Source of the DNA: Vibrio sp. S9_S30
Lineage (GTDB): Bacteria; Pseudomonadota; Gammaproteobacteria; Enterobacterales; Vibrionaceae
Direction of reading: 5' to 3'
DNA length: 40,005 bases
Assembly (NCBI RefSeq): GCF_014694455.1
Contig: NZ_JAAUWT010000027.1
Coordinates: 1 to 40,005, forward strand
Positions 7,109-12,760 of the stretch are shown piece after piece. The notes under the pieces are model-generated. The model saw only the letters and a program-made list of their open reading frames with translations, searched no databases and was not told the origin of the DNA. A program made the translations under genes and the position numbers. Within the stretch, counting starts at the first letter, position 1, and every line of letters starts with the position of its first letter.

Positions 7109-7150
7109 GGGAAACGGGAAACAAGCGTTTCCTATTAAATTTTGTTTCCC
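7109..7150. promoter_or_regulatory. KfrA operator cluster
   Basis: GGGAAAC occurs in tandem at 7109-7115 and 7116-7122, with inverted GTTTCC at 7127-7132 and GTTTCCC at 7144-7150. The second and third form a dyad (GGAAAC-AAGC-GTTTCC). All lie 48-90 bases upstream of the kfrA start. Confidence 0.65.
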
Positions 7151-7158
7151 TGTTAGTT

Positions 7159-7184
7159 AAAAAAAACCACCTTACTAGGTGGTT
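7159..7184 (-). terminator. Terminator of the higBA operon
   Basis: AACCACC and GGTGGTT form a 7-bp stem with eight Ts on the leftward strand, 24 bases after the stop at 7208. Confidence 0.85.
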
Positions 7185-7207
7185 GATGAAAATTGGTGTT
7201 TCCCCCC

Positions 7208-7480
7208 TTATTCGCCCACTTTTAGTAGTTGCGAATTTCCACTGTTTTCTTCAACGATGCATGCCAAAACTCTTTGCTCAAAATCTTCTTGGCATATCTT
7301 GATAGCTTCTTCTTTCGTTATTCCAATCTCTCTGGATAGAATAATGCAGTGATTTCCAAATTGAAGTTCAGCACACCATGAGCTGCGACCCATAAATATT
7401 TCGTATTTGCCAAATGGCATTGATGCAAATTCAGTTTGGTCGCAGTCGATTTTTTCAAACCTTAATATTGCAACTTTCAT
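7208..7480 (-). CDS. Hypothetical protein, fourth gene of the higBA operon
   Basis: A 90-aa protein I do not recognise. It is acidic at the C-terminus (KEEAIKICQEDFEQRVLACIVEEN), has two cysteines in no clear motif, and no membrane segment. It starts 16 bases after the 7497-7682 gene and ends just before the operon terminator, so it is cotranscribed with higBA. Extra cargo behind a toxin-antitoxin pair is common on plasmids. A small enzyme-modifying or immunity role is possible, but nothing in the sequence shows it. Confidence 0.6.
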   Translation of the reverse strand: MKVAILRFEKIDCDQTEFASMPFGKYEIFMGRSSWCAELQFGNHCIILSREIGITKEEAIKICQEDFEQRVLACIVEENSGNSQLLKVGE

Positions 7481-7496
7481 TCATCTGTTTCCCCTG

Positions 7497-7682
7497 TTAC
7501 TTAGATTTCTTGCATGGTGGTGCTTCACCTAGGGCAAAATACAGCCCTGTCAGTTCTGCGCTTATGCTTGTCTGGATAATTGCAAGCGGTGCATTAGAAA
7601 ATACACTCGCTGGTTCATATCCATGTCGTTCATCTGACTCAAGCTCTTTGATACGCGCTCTTATTTCTGCTTCTGTTCGCAT
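7497..7682 (-). CDS. Hypothetical protein, third gene of the higBA operon
   Basis: A 61-aa protein with an N-terminal basic/acidic helix (MRTEAEIRARIKELESDERHGYEP) and a more hydrophobic middle (IIQTSISAELTGLYFALGE), ending PPCKKSK. AGGGGAAA before the ATG is a good ribosome site. It lies 12 bases downstream of higA and 16 upstream of the next gene. The Arg-Ile-Lys-Glu-Leu-Glu start resembles many small plasmid and phage proteins of unknown role. No function assigned. Confidence 0.6.
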   Translation of the reverse strand: MRTEAEIRARIKELESDERHGYEPASVFSNAPLAIIQTSISAELTGLYFALGEAPPCKKSK

Positions 7683-7694
7683 CTATTTCCCCTT

Positions 7695-8063
7695 TTACCT
7701 AGCCAATTCGTATTCTTTAATTAAGCAATCCAGAGGGATTTTAAGCCCTTCATTTAACTTGCGAATCATAGTGATAGTGAGCTTGCGCTTGCGGTTTAAG
7801 ATTTCACTCACACGGCTACGCTGTCCAAAGTACTGAACAAGATCACTGTCTTCCAAGCCCTGCTGTTCCATTCGAAACTTGATAGCTTCAATCGGGTCGG
7901 GTGCATCAATCGGGTAATGCTCTTCTTCAAATGTGTGTACCAGTGTTGCCAGCACTTCCAGCTCGTCTCCTGCTGGCGTGTTGGGCTCCGCGTCCCACAG
8001 TTGTTCGATACGCGCTAATGCGGCGCGATTATCGTCAGCGGTTTTGATTGGTTTAATGTTCAT
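7695..8063 (-). CDS. higA: HigA-type antitoxin
   Basis: A 122-aa antitoxin of the HigA/XRE type, expected to neutralise HigB and repress the operon. The C-terminal HTH is clear (IEAIKFRMEQQGLEDSDLVQYFGQRSRVSEILNRKRKLTITMIRKLNEGLKIP, residues ~62-114). The acidic N-terminal half (DAEPNTPAGDELEVLATLVHTFEEEHYP) is typical of this antitoxin subfamily. The gene follows the toxin by 9 bases, the reversed order characteristic of hig loci. Two TTTCCC-N5-GGGAAA operators upstream of higB are its likely binding sites. Confidence 0.9.
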   Translation of the reverse strand: MNIKPIKTADDNRAALARIEQLWDAEPNTPAGDELEVLATLVHTFEEEHYPIDAPDPIEAIKFRMEQQGLEDSDLVQYFGQRSRVSEILNRKRKLTITMIRKLNEGLKIPLDCLIKEYELAR

Positions 8064-8072
8064 TTCAAACCT

Positions 8073-8372
8073 CTATATTGTTGTTGCATCCACTTTGTCG
8101 TATTGGGCATGTGTCCCGACAAACCGGATATAAATCATTGAAAATTTGTAATTCACAGCGACGATTAAGCGGTATTTGTTGCCGTGAATATTAAAAACAA
8201 CTCGGTTATTACCAACAAAGCTCGCGTTCCGGTACAGTGCCTTAATATCTTGAGGCGTTTGCCAGTTCGCGTGTTTTGCTTCGTCGTACCATGCTTTTAA
8301 CGGTTGTTCTGAATCAGCGTAATTTGACTGCTCCCAGAACTCACGCAAAGCGGCTCTTGATACAATTCTCAT
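8073..8372 (-). CDS. higB: HigB-type mRNA interferase toxin
   Basis: A 99-aa toxin of the HigB family, ribosome-dependent mRNA endonucleases of RelE-like fold. It shows the family sequence pattern: MRIVSRAALREFWEQ at the start, ALYRNASFVGNNRVVFNIHGNKYRLIVAVNYKFSMIYIRFVGTHAQYDKVD at the end, including the conserved N-I-xGNKYRL strand and the FVGTHAQYDK signature. Length is normal. It is the first gene of the operon, with dyad operators 17-77 bases upstream. A post-segregational killing role on this extrachromosomal element is the natural reading. Confidence 0.92.
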   Translation of the reverse strand: MRIVSRAALREFWEQSNYADSEQPLKAWYDEAKHANWQTPQDIKALYRNASFVGNNRVVFNIHGNKYRLIVAVNYKFSMIYIRFVGTHAQYDKVDATTI

Positions 8373-8388
8373 ATGCCCTCTTTGCTAT

Positions 8389-8449
8389 ATTTCCCATTAT
8401 GGGAAATGATTAATTTAAAGTCAATATTTAATTTCCCAAAAAGGGAAAT
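8389..8449. promoter_or_regulatory. Paired HigA operators
   Basis: ATTTCCC-ATTAT-GGGAAAT (8389-8407) and ATTTCCC-AAAAA-GGGAAAT (8431-8449) are two 19-bp dyads with identical arms, centres 42 bp (four helical turns) apart, directly upstream of higB. Confidence 0.85.
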
Positions 8450-8466
8450 AATTTATATATCAATTA

Positions 8467-9090
8467 CTAAAAAGCTAATTCAGCCAGCTCTCTCATCGTG
8501 ATTGGGTCAGTATGCAGGAGCTTTTTAGTGGTGTTTATGTCTTTATTTCCTAATGCTTTATGGATGCTCGGTACGTCAACGCGACCTTTGAGTTTTAAGG
8601 CGAATGTACGCCGCCCAGATTCTATCGAGGGGTTCTCAATTCCAGAATGATTAAGTAGCTTCTTGATGTGATTGTTTAAGCTGGGGCAGTAAAACGAACG
8701 TTTTCCAGACCCACTTTGCTTAGCAAGTATCTTGAACTCCCCAAATCGTTTTCGCTTAAAGAAGGGTTCCGCCGGATTAAAACCGCAATAGTTGTCTGGA
8801 TGGTTGCCATCGGGTGCTCTGACTTCGATGTAATCTCTTATCAAAGTCTTTAACTTCTCATTCACTAAGAACACATCTCTTTCAGCCTCACCACGAACTA
8901 AAAACTTTCTGTTAAGTTCGCCCGACTTGGAGATGAGGTCACCAACTTGAATCCTGCATATTTCTATTGTCTTAAGCCCTGTACCCAAGAAGAAACCGAG
9001 TAAGCATAAGCTCATTTCTGGGTTTGAATCCTGCTGTTTGGTAACTTTGAATAGCCATTGAGGATTATCTACAACGGGAGGCAATGCCAT
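8467..9090 (-). pseudogene. Degenerate, N-terminally truncated tyrosine recombinase
   Basis: 207 aa matching only the catalytic half of a tyrosine recombinase. Box I reads LGTGLKTIEICRI (K40 where Arg is invariant). Box II reads ESGRRTFA (E157 in place of His; Arg160 kept). The LGH motif is LGN, and the nucleophile position in TTKKLLHTD is Leu191 rather than Tyr. The frame stays open upstream of the ATG at 9090 (..LSIKEWFCDM..) to a stop near 9147, so the gene has probably lost its N-terminal DNA-binding domain. It is not expected to cut DNA. It lies at the border between plasmid-like and phage genes, so it may mark an old recombination junction; a repurposed DNA-binding role is possible. Confidence 0.7.
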
Positions 9091-9197
9091 ATCACAAAAC
9101 CATTCTTTTATTGATAATGTGATGATATTAGCACGTAAAGCATGGATTTATAGGATTCAGTGACAGAGTTAATAGGGCTTTCAGGGGAAATAGGGGG

Positions 9198-9240
9198 AGA
9201 GGTAAGGAGAGAAAGGGGAAGAGGTAAGGAGAGAAAGGGG
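9198..9240. repeat. Two tandem 21-base purine-rich repeats
   Basis: Bases 9198-9218 and 9220-9240 are identical and separated by one base, within a strongly purine-rich strand (9181-9241). The leftward strand is C/T-rich. This lies just after the last small phage gene of the late strand and may be a termination-linked or recombination-prone tract. Confidence 0.7.
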
Positions 9241-9257
9241 GACAGCGCCCCCCTTGC

Positions 9258-9392
9258 TTAGGCGGCGTCGAGTTCAAACGCCTCGTCCAAGAGCAGCGTC
9301 GGATCGTCTTCAACGCGTTCAACGGCGCGCGCCACGCGGTCGCAGTCCAGTTTCTGGCAAAACTCCTCAAAGCTCATGTAGGGAATGTTCAT
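9258..9392 (-). CDS. Small hypothetical protein (44 aa)
   Basis: A 44-aa acidic protein (MNIPYMSFEEFCQKLDC ... DEAFELDAA) beginning at the ATG at 9392. That ATG overlaps the stop of the upstream 41-aa gene as ATGA, a classical coupled pair. I prefer it to the longer frame from 9440, which has no ribosome site. Predicted helical, no membrane segment. Unknown function; it is the last gene before the purine-rich repeats. Confidence 0.6.
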   Translation of the reverse strand: MNIPYMSFEEFCQKLDCDRVARAVERVEDDPTLLLDEAFELDAA

Positions 9393-9514
9393 CGCTTTGC
9401 CCCCTTGCTGACCACGCCTTTGCGCCCGAAGGCTTTGCAAAACAGGTACATTTGGGCACGGGTTAAGTGCGCGATGGGTTTATTCAGTTCCGATACTTGT
9501 GATACAGTACGCAT
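9389..9514 (-). CDS. Small basic hypothetical protein (41 aa)
   Basis: A 41-aa protein (MRTVSQVSELNKPIAHLTRAQ ... KGAKR) with a strong AGGAG site eight bases before the ATG at 9514. The C-terminus is basic. Its TGA overlaps the next start (ATGA), so the two small proteins are probably made together. I do not recognise it. Confidence 0.65.
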   Translation of the reverse strand: MRTVSQVSELNKPIAHLTRAQMYLFCKAFGRKGVVSKGAKR

Positions 9515-9582
9515 GTTAAATGTCTCCTATGGTGTTTAACGATGCCCCGTTTAACTTTGGCGAGTGACGGGGCGTTTCTTTT

Positions 9583-9861
9583 CTAGTCGTAAATCCATTC
9601 CATGGCTTGGTCATACCCTTCTGGGGTGATCTTGATGTACCAGTCCAAATCCACTTTTTGTCTCTTGATCAGCTTGCGTGATTCTAAGGTTTTGCACGAC
9701 GCGCGAAAGTTATTCGGGTGAATGTCTTTCTCTAATACCTTATTCACGGCGGCGTTTAACACCGTCGATTTCCCGTGACGTGTCCCGTTCATCATGGCGT
9801 GCGCCAATCGAATTAAAATGGCTTTTTGAATGTCGCTGAATCGATGGGGTGCGATGGTCAT
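9583..9861 (-). CDS. Small winged-helix DNA-binding protein
   Basis: A 92-aa protein whose pattern suggests a winged helix: FSDIQKAILIRLAHAMMNG, then a recognition-like segment (NNFRASCKTLESRKLIKRQKVDLDWYIKITPEGYDQAMEW) ending in a beta-wing and helix. The AAGGAGGG ribosome site abuts the ATG at 9861 with only one base between, unusually close. The site is also part of a palindrome (9867-9891), so folding of the leader, or protein bound there, would control its own translation or transcription. With palindromes and a DnaA box upstream, it is a candidate origin-binding protein, though a phage regulator is equally possible. Confidence 0.65.
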   Translation of the reverse strand: MTIAPHRFSDIQKAILIRLAHAMMNGTRHGKSTVLNAAVNKVLEKDIHPNNFRASCKTLESRKLIKRQKVDLDWYIKITPEGYDQAMEWIYD

Positions 9862-9866
9862 CCCTC

Positions 9867-9936
9867 CTTAATCATTGTTGCAATGATTAAGAATATACGC
9901 ACTCTTGTTCATTGCAACAATGATTAAGAGTGCGTA
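9867..9936. promoter_or_regulatory. Two related palindromes upstream of the winged-helix gene
   Basis: The first (9867-9891) is a perfect 11-bp dyad CTTAATCATTG / CAATGATTAAG around TTG. The second (9896-9936, 41 bp) has 19-base arms matching at 17 positions around CAA, and contains the same CATTG/CAATG core. Centres are 37 bp apart. The first overlaps the ribosome site of the 9583-9861 gene. Confidence 0.8.
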
Positions 9937-9966
9937 TAAAAAAGAAAATGCGATTCAGGTCAAGTT

Positions 9967-9975
9967 TTATCCACA
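9967..9975 (+). promoter_or_regulatory. DnaA box
   Basis: TTATCCACA is a perfect match to the strongest E. coli DnaA box. It lies 31 bases from the 41-bp palindrome in the only gap between the lysis genes and the small phage genes. One box alone is weak evidence of an origin; the neighbouring palindromes make it worth testing. Confidence 0.5.
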
Positions 9976-10003
9976 GAAACGGGGGATAAGTGCCAGAACA
10001 GGC

Positions 10004-10028
10004 GAGAAAATCGCCCCCTGTCGGGGGC
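10004..10028 (-). terminator. Terminator after the lysis genes
   Basis: GCCCCC and GGGGGC form a GC stem around TGTC, followed on the leftward strand by GATTTTCTC, six bases after the stop of the lipoprotein gene. Confidence 0.65.
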
Positions 10029-10033
10029 TAGGG

Positions 10034-10243
10034 TTAAGCAGAAGGTAGGCAGGCTTTCAGATCAAGTAGGTACAATTGCAAAGATTGAAAATCTCGTTCG
10101 GGTAAGTACACCCCTTTGTTTTCACTCTCCACGAGATACCACGTCAGGGGTGGCGGGGTCGGAGGGCAAAGGGTCGGAGGCGGTGAGGCGCACCCGACCA
10201 GCAGGCTCACCGAACTCATCAGAAAAAGTAACCGTTGGATCAT
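10034..10243 (-). CDS. Outer-membrane spanin lipoprotein (Rz1/LysC-like)
   Basis: A 69-aa lipoprotein. The N-terminal signal ends in lipobox LLVGC (Cys18), followed by a proline-rich stretch (ASPPPTLCPPTPPP) and a second late cysteine, the hallmarks of Rz1/LysC o-spanins that disrupt the outer membrane at lysis. It begins inside, and in a different frame from, the upstream 81-aa gene and extends beyond it, the nested arrangement seen for Rz/Rz1 pairs. Start at 10243. It is the last lysis gene before a terminator. Confidence 0.8.
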   Translation of the reverse strand: MIQRLLFLMSSVSLLVGCASPPPTLCPPTPPPLTWYLVESENKGVYLPERDFQSLQLYLLDLKACLPSA

Positions 10244-10367
10244 GTCGAATGGCGTCCTGTTGTTGTTTTCGTTTTGCTCGTCGTCGGCGAACGGCCCAGT
10301 ACTTGTAGGCTTTCACCGCCAACGGGGCAAGCTGCGCCAACGCGGTCAATAGCTTAACGAGACTCAT
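10122..10367 (-). CDS. Probable inner-membrane lysis protein, partner of the spanin lipoprotein
   Basis: An 81-aa protein from the ATG at 10367, which overlaps the upstream stop as TGATG. It has an N-terminal hydrophobic or amphipathic helix (LVKLLTALAQLAPLAVKAYKYWAV), a very basic turn (RRRRAKRKQQQ), and a polar C-terminal half. The spanin lipoprotein gene is nested in its 3' half, so by position it is the Rz/LysB counterpart, although it lacks the long periplasmic coiled coil of classical Rz. It may instead be a small membrane lysis accessory. The longer upstream frame lies inside the previous gene. Confidence 0.55.
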   Translation of the reverse strand: MSLVKLLTALAQLAPLAVKAYKYWAVRRRRAKRKQQQDAIRHDPTVTFSDEFGEPAGRVRLTASDPLPSDPATPDVVSRGE

Positions 10368-10681
10368 CACGCGTTCCTTTTTGGGCTGGGTTGAGTATCG
10401 AGCGCGTTTTTGGCGTGCCCTTTGTTGCCCGCCAAAAATTCCAACGCCGTGACCAGCCACGGGTGGAGCGCCGCCAGTTTGGTCGGGTGAATGAGTTGAC
10501 GGACTAATGTCCAGATCCAGCCCAGTGACATAAAGACCAGCAATGCCACCCCGGTATGCTCTCCTAGCACAAAACGCAGCGCTTCCAGTGCCAGGGCGAA
10601 TTCATCGTCGGTCAGTGTGGGAGATGCCAATGCAAGGCTTGGCAACAACAGAGTTATCACGATCAGTAATGGGGTTTTCAT
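10367..10681 (-). CDS. Membrane protein of the lysis cassette (holin candidate)
   Basis: A 104-aa protein with a signal-like N-terminus (MKTPLLIVITLLLPSLALASP) and a second hydrophobic segment (GVALLVFMSLGWIWTLVRQLI, ~45-65), then a charged tail ending PSPKRNA. It lies between the endolysin gene and the spanin-like genes, the usual place of holins and antiholins. The stop overlaps the next start. Two membrane segments would fit a class II holin or, if the first is cleaved, a single-pass regulator. A second holin candidate lies at 33120-33401, so assignment is open. Confidence 0.6.
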   Translation of the reverse strand: MKTPLLIVITLLLPSLALASPTLTDDEFALALEALRFVLGEHTGVALLVFMSLGWIWTLVRQLIHPTKLAALHPWLVTALEFLAGNKGHAKNALDTQPSPKRNA

Positions 10682-10702
10682 GGTGTTCTCTCCAAGTAAA
10701 AT

Positions 10703-11227
10703 TTAATTATCCAACGCGGCAAGGCGCAGGTTTTCGGCGATACGCTGGGCGAACCCGCGTGAATGGGTTGCCCAAATGTCTAGGTCATTCATAAAATCTA
10801 AGCGCTCGGCAATGTAGCGCATCAACGTGTCGTTCAACGTTTGAGCACCCACCGCCGCGCACGTCCTTTTCCCTAACAGCCCGTCGGGTTTCGCGCCCAC
10901 CGCTCGCTGTAAGAACATCACCGCACGCCAGCCGCCGTGGTTAATCGACGCATCAAATAACTGATACATGATCCCTTTGTGAAAACGCGCGCCGCCGAGC
11001 GGGAGCCAAAAATCGCGATAATAGATGGCCCGGGCGTCGTCTAGCGTGATGTTTTGAATGTCTAAGTCGGGGTAACTCATGGCAGCAATGCCGTATTTGG
11101 TGCCTTTCCGTTGCCCTTTTCCGACCGTGCCGGATGTCCAGTTTCCACGGTCGTCGTAATGGTTTTGGTATTTTCCTTCGTGCCCAATCACACGCTTGAA
11201 GTCTTTCAGGTAGCTTTCTGGGTACAT
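10703..11227 (-). CDS. Endolysin, glycoside hydrolase family 108 type
   Basis: A 174-aa peptidoglycan hydrolase that would cut the cell wall at lysis. The N-terminal region VIGHEGKYQNHYDDRGNWTSG carries the catalytic Glu in HEG (residue ~15) and the DDRG/TSG pattern of GH108 (N-acetylmuramidase). YRDFWLPLGG and DASINHGGWRA follow, then a peptidoglycan-binding region (GAKPDGLLGKRTCAAV, ~125-140). The ATG at 11227 is chosen; the longer frame to 11311 runs into gpD. No signal peptide, so export needs a holin. Confidence 0.9.
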   Translation of the reverse strand: MYPESYLKDFKRVIGHEGKYQNHYDDRGNWTSGTVGKGQRKGTKYGIAAMSYPDLDIQNITLDDARAIYYRDFWLPLGGARFHKGIMYQLFDASINHGGWRAVMFLQRAVGAKPDGLLGKRTCAAVGAQTLNDTLMRYIAERLDFMNDLDIWATHSRGFAQRIAENLRLAALDN

Positions 11228-11229
11228 AG

Positions 11230-12186
11230 TTATCCTTTGGGTCTGGTTGCCGATAAGGCGATGGTGTACGTGGTTTGAGTGCCGGAGAGGGTTACCTCGT
11301 CGAGCGACCATTCCCCCGTCGTGAACGGGACATCGAAGCCCGAAAGGGTCAGCACGCCTTCGGAGAAAAAGCCGGGGCGACCTTCAATGGTGCCCGTGAA
11401 CGTTTGAGCTTGTCGGTGCAAGCTTTGAAGCTCTGCCGTGGCTGCCGCTAACGCATCGGCGTGGCTGGCGTAAGGTTGGCTCAACTTAGTGAACGGCGCG
11501 TGTCCGACCGTGGCTTGCCCATGATTGCCCGCCTCCGGCTCTCGCCAGTCGGCAAGCGCCCCCTTGAATCGGTTGTGACTGGGGACGTCAATTTTTCCCG
11601 TTCCCTTGAGTAAGTGAGTGGGCGTGAGCGTGTTTCGGGTTTTTCCTTTCCCGGACAACGTGCTCACATTGCCCCGCGCCGCAAACACGTATAATCCGTT
11701 GATGGGTTTGGCGACGGCGTCCAATGTTGCCGCGAGGCGCGTCAAAAACTGACGGTCTGTTTCATTGGTTTGGTTGAGGTGCGCAGTCGGGGCAGAGGCG
11801 AGCACCTTGTCCACGCGCACCTCATAGCCGTGCGGTTGCATCACCGCTTCAACCACCGCCTTTACCGTCGCGGGTTCAAACGTGCGGCTGCGGCGCTCAC
11901 GAAACCCTGTTGGATCGGTCACATTAAATTTTGCCGGGGTGAGGGATACCTCGGTTTTTTCGGGGTCTAAATACTGCGTAATGTGGCTGACTTGAAACCG
12001 CCCCCGCCCCTCTCCATCCACGGTGATGCCGTACTCAGCTCCGCTGACGGGTAACAGGCTACTGGGTAAACCTTCAAAGGTTAACGTGGCACGATCCGCC
12101 GTTCCCCCTGCGGGATCATGAACGCGCCATGTCGTTAAATACGGCAACATACGCGCGCTGTGTTCTCCCTCCAATTCGACGATCAT
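11230..12186 (-). CDS. Late tail protein, gpD-like (P2 family)
   Basis: 318 aa from the ATG at 12186, which overlaps the gpX-like stop as ATGA and has GAGG upstream. It matches P2 gpD in length and position and shows the fold pattern of phage tail hub proteins: DRATLTFEGLPSSLLPVSGAEYGITVDGEGRGRFQVSHI (N-terminal beta domain), VKAVVEAVMQPHGYEVRVDKVLAS, NETDRQFLTRLAATLDAVAKPINGLYVFAARG. This protein forms the hub between baseplate spike and tube in P2-like tails. It lies between gpX and the endolysin gene. Confidence 0.85.
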   Translation of the reverse strand: MIVELEGEHSARMLPYLTTWRVHDPAGGTADRATLTFEGLPSSLLPVSGAEYGITVDGEGRGRFQVSHITQYLDPEKTEVSLTPAKFNVTDPTGFRERRSRTFEPATVKAVVEAVMQPHGYEVRVDKVLASAPTAHLNQTNETDRQFLTRLAATLDAVAKPINGLYVFAARGNVSTLSGKGKTRNTLTPTHLLKGTGKIDVPSHNRFKGALADWREPEAGNHGQATVGHAPFTKLSQPYASHADALAAATAELQSLHRQAQTFTGTIEGRPGFFSEGVLTLSGFDVPFTTGEWSLDEVTLSGTQTTYTIALSATRPKG

Positions 12187-12389
12187 TCCCACACCTCAAT
12201 AATGTGTTTTTTCTGGGGTGTTCGCTCGGTTTCGCTGGGCAAAACAACCTCCTGTTTGGGGGTTAAAAAAGGGGTGGTTTGAGTGGGATTGAGCGCATAA
12301 AACGCGCGCTCGGTGTCATCGTCATCGGTGCCAAGATGATGAAACAATAGACTTCCCACGCTTTCGTTAAATCGTGCTTGCACCTTCAT
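12183..12389 (-). CDS. Tail protein gpX-like
   Basis: A 68-aa protein between gpU and gpD homologues, the place and size of P2 gpX, a LysM-like small tail protein. The second half (FYALNPTQTTPFLTPKQEVVLPSETE) shows the NP..T/PxLxPGQxVxLP pattern of that family. It overlaps gpU by 23 bases and gpD by 4. Structural tail role inferred. Confidence 0.75.
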   Translation of the reverse strand: MKVQARFNESVGSLLFHHLGTDDDDTERAFYALNPTQTTPFLTPKQEVVLPSETERTPQKKHIIEVWE

Positions 12390-12759
12390 CTTGTCGCCAC
12401 TCCTTTAGGGTTAAGTGAATGATGAGCTCCCCCGCTTGCAAATTGTCGATAAGCCGCGTGTACTCAGTCTTGATGGTTTTCAGTGTCCACTGCCCCCAAC
12501 TCTTCCCGGTGCCATCGGTGATCATCACAGGGGCTTGCTGCTTTTGCTTCGCTCTTAACGCTTCCGCGTGTTTCATTCCATCCCCTTTGAACGCTTTGAC
12601 CGTGAGCACCCAATCATCCAGCGCGCGCGCCGTTTTTAATTGGCGCGGCGATTGAATGGCGGCGACTTCATGAAAGCCCCCGTCACTGGTGTATTGCATT
12701 TTCTGCACGGGCGTGTTTTTGAGCACAGCCAGCACAATGTCGTCCAGTGCTAAATGCAC
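12367..12759 (-). CDS. Tail protein gpU-like
   Basis: A 130-aa protein directly downstream of the tape measure gene, as P2 gpU. Family traits are visible: an early 'F.v...ty..l' region (HLALDDIVLAVLKNTPVQKMQYTSDGGFHEVA), 'GKSWGQWTLKTIKTEYTRLIDN' and a C-terminal 'IIHLTLKEWRQDEG', close to the FtLtL.eY pattern. It is expected to cap or join the tail end. It starts 2 bases from the tape measure stop. Confidence 0.8.
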   Translation of the reverse strand: MHLALDDIVLAVLKNTPVQKMQYTSDGGFHEVAAIQSPRQLKTARALDDWVLTVKAFKGDGMKHAEALRAKQKQQAPVMITDGTGKSWGQWTLKTIKTEYTRLIDNLQAGELIIHLTLKEWRQDEGASTI

Positions 12760-12760
12760 G

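Noticed and set aside
9198..9240. CRISPR array
   Set aside because: Only two copies with a 1-base spacer and no cas genes anywhere in the window.
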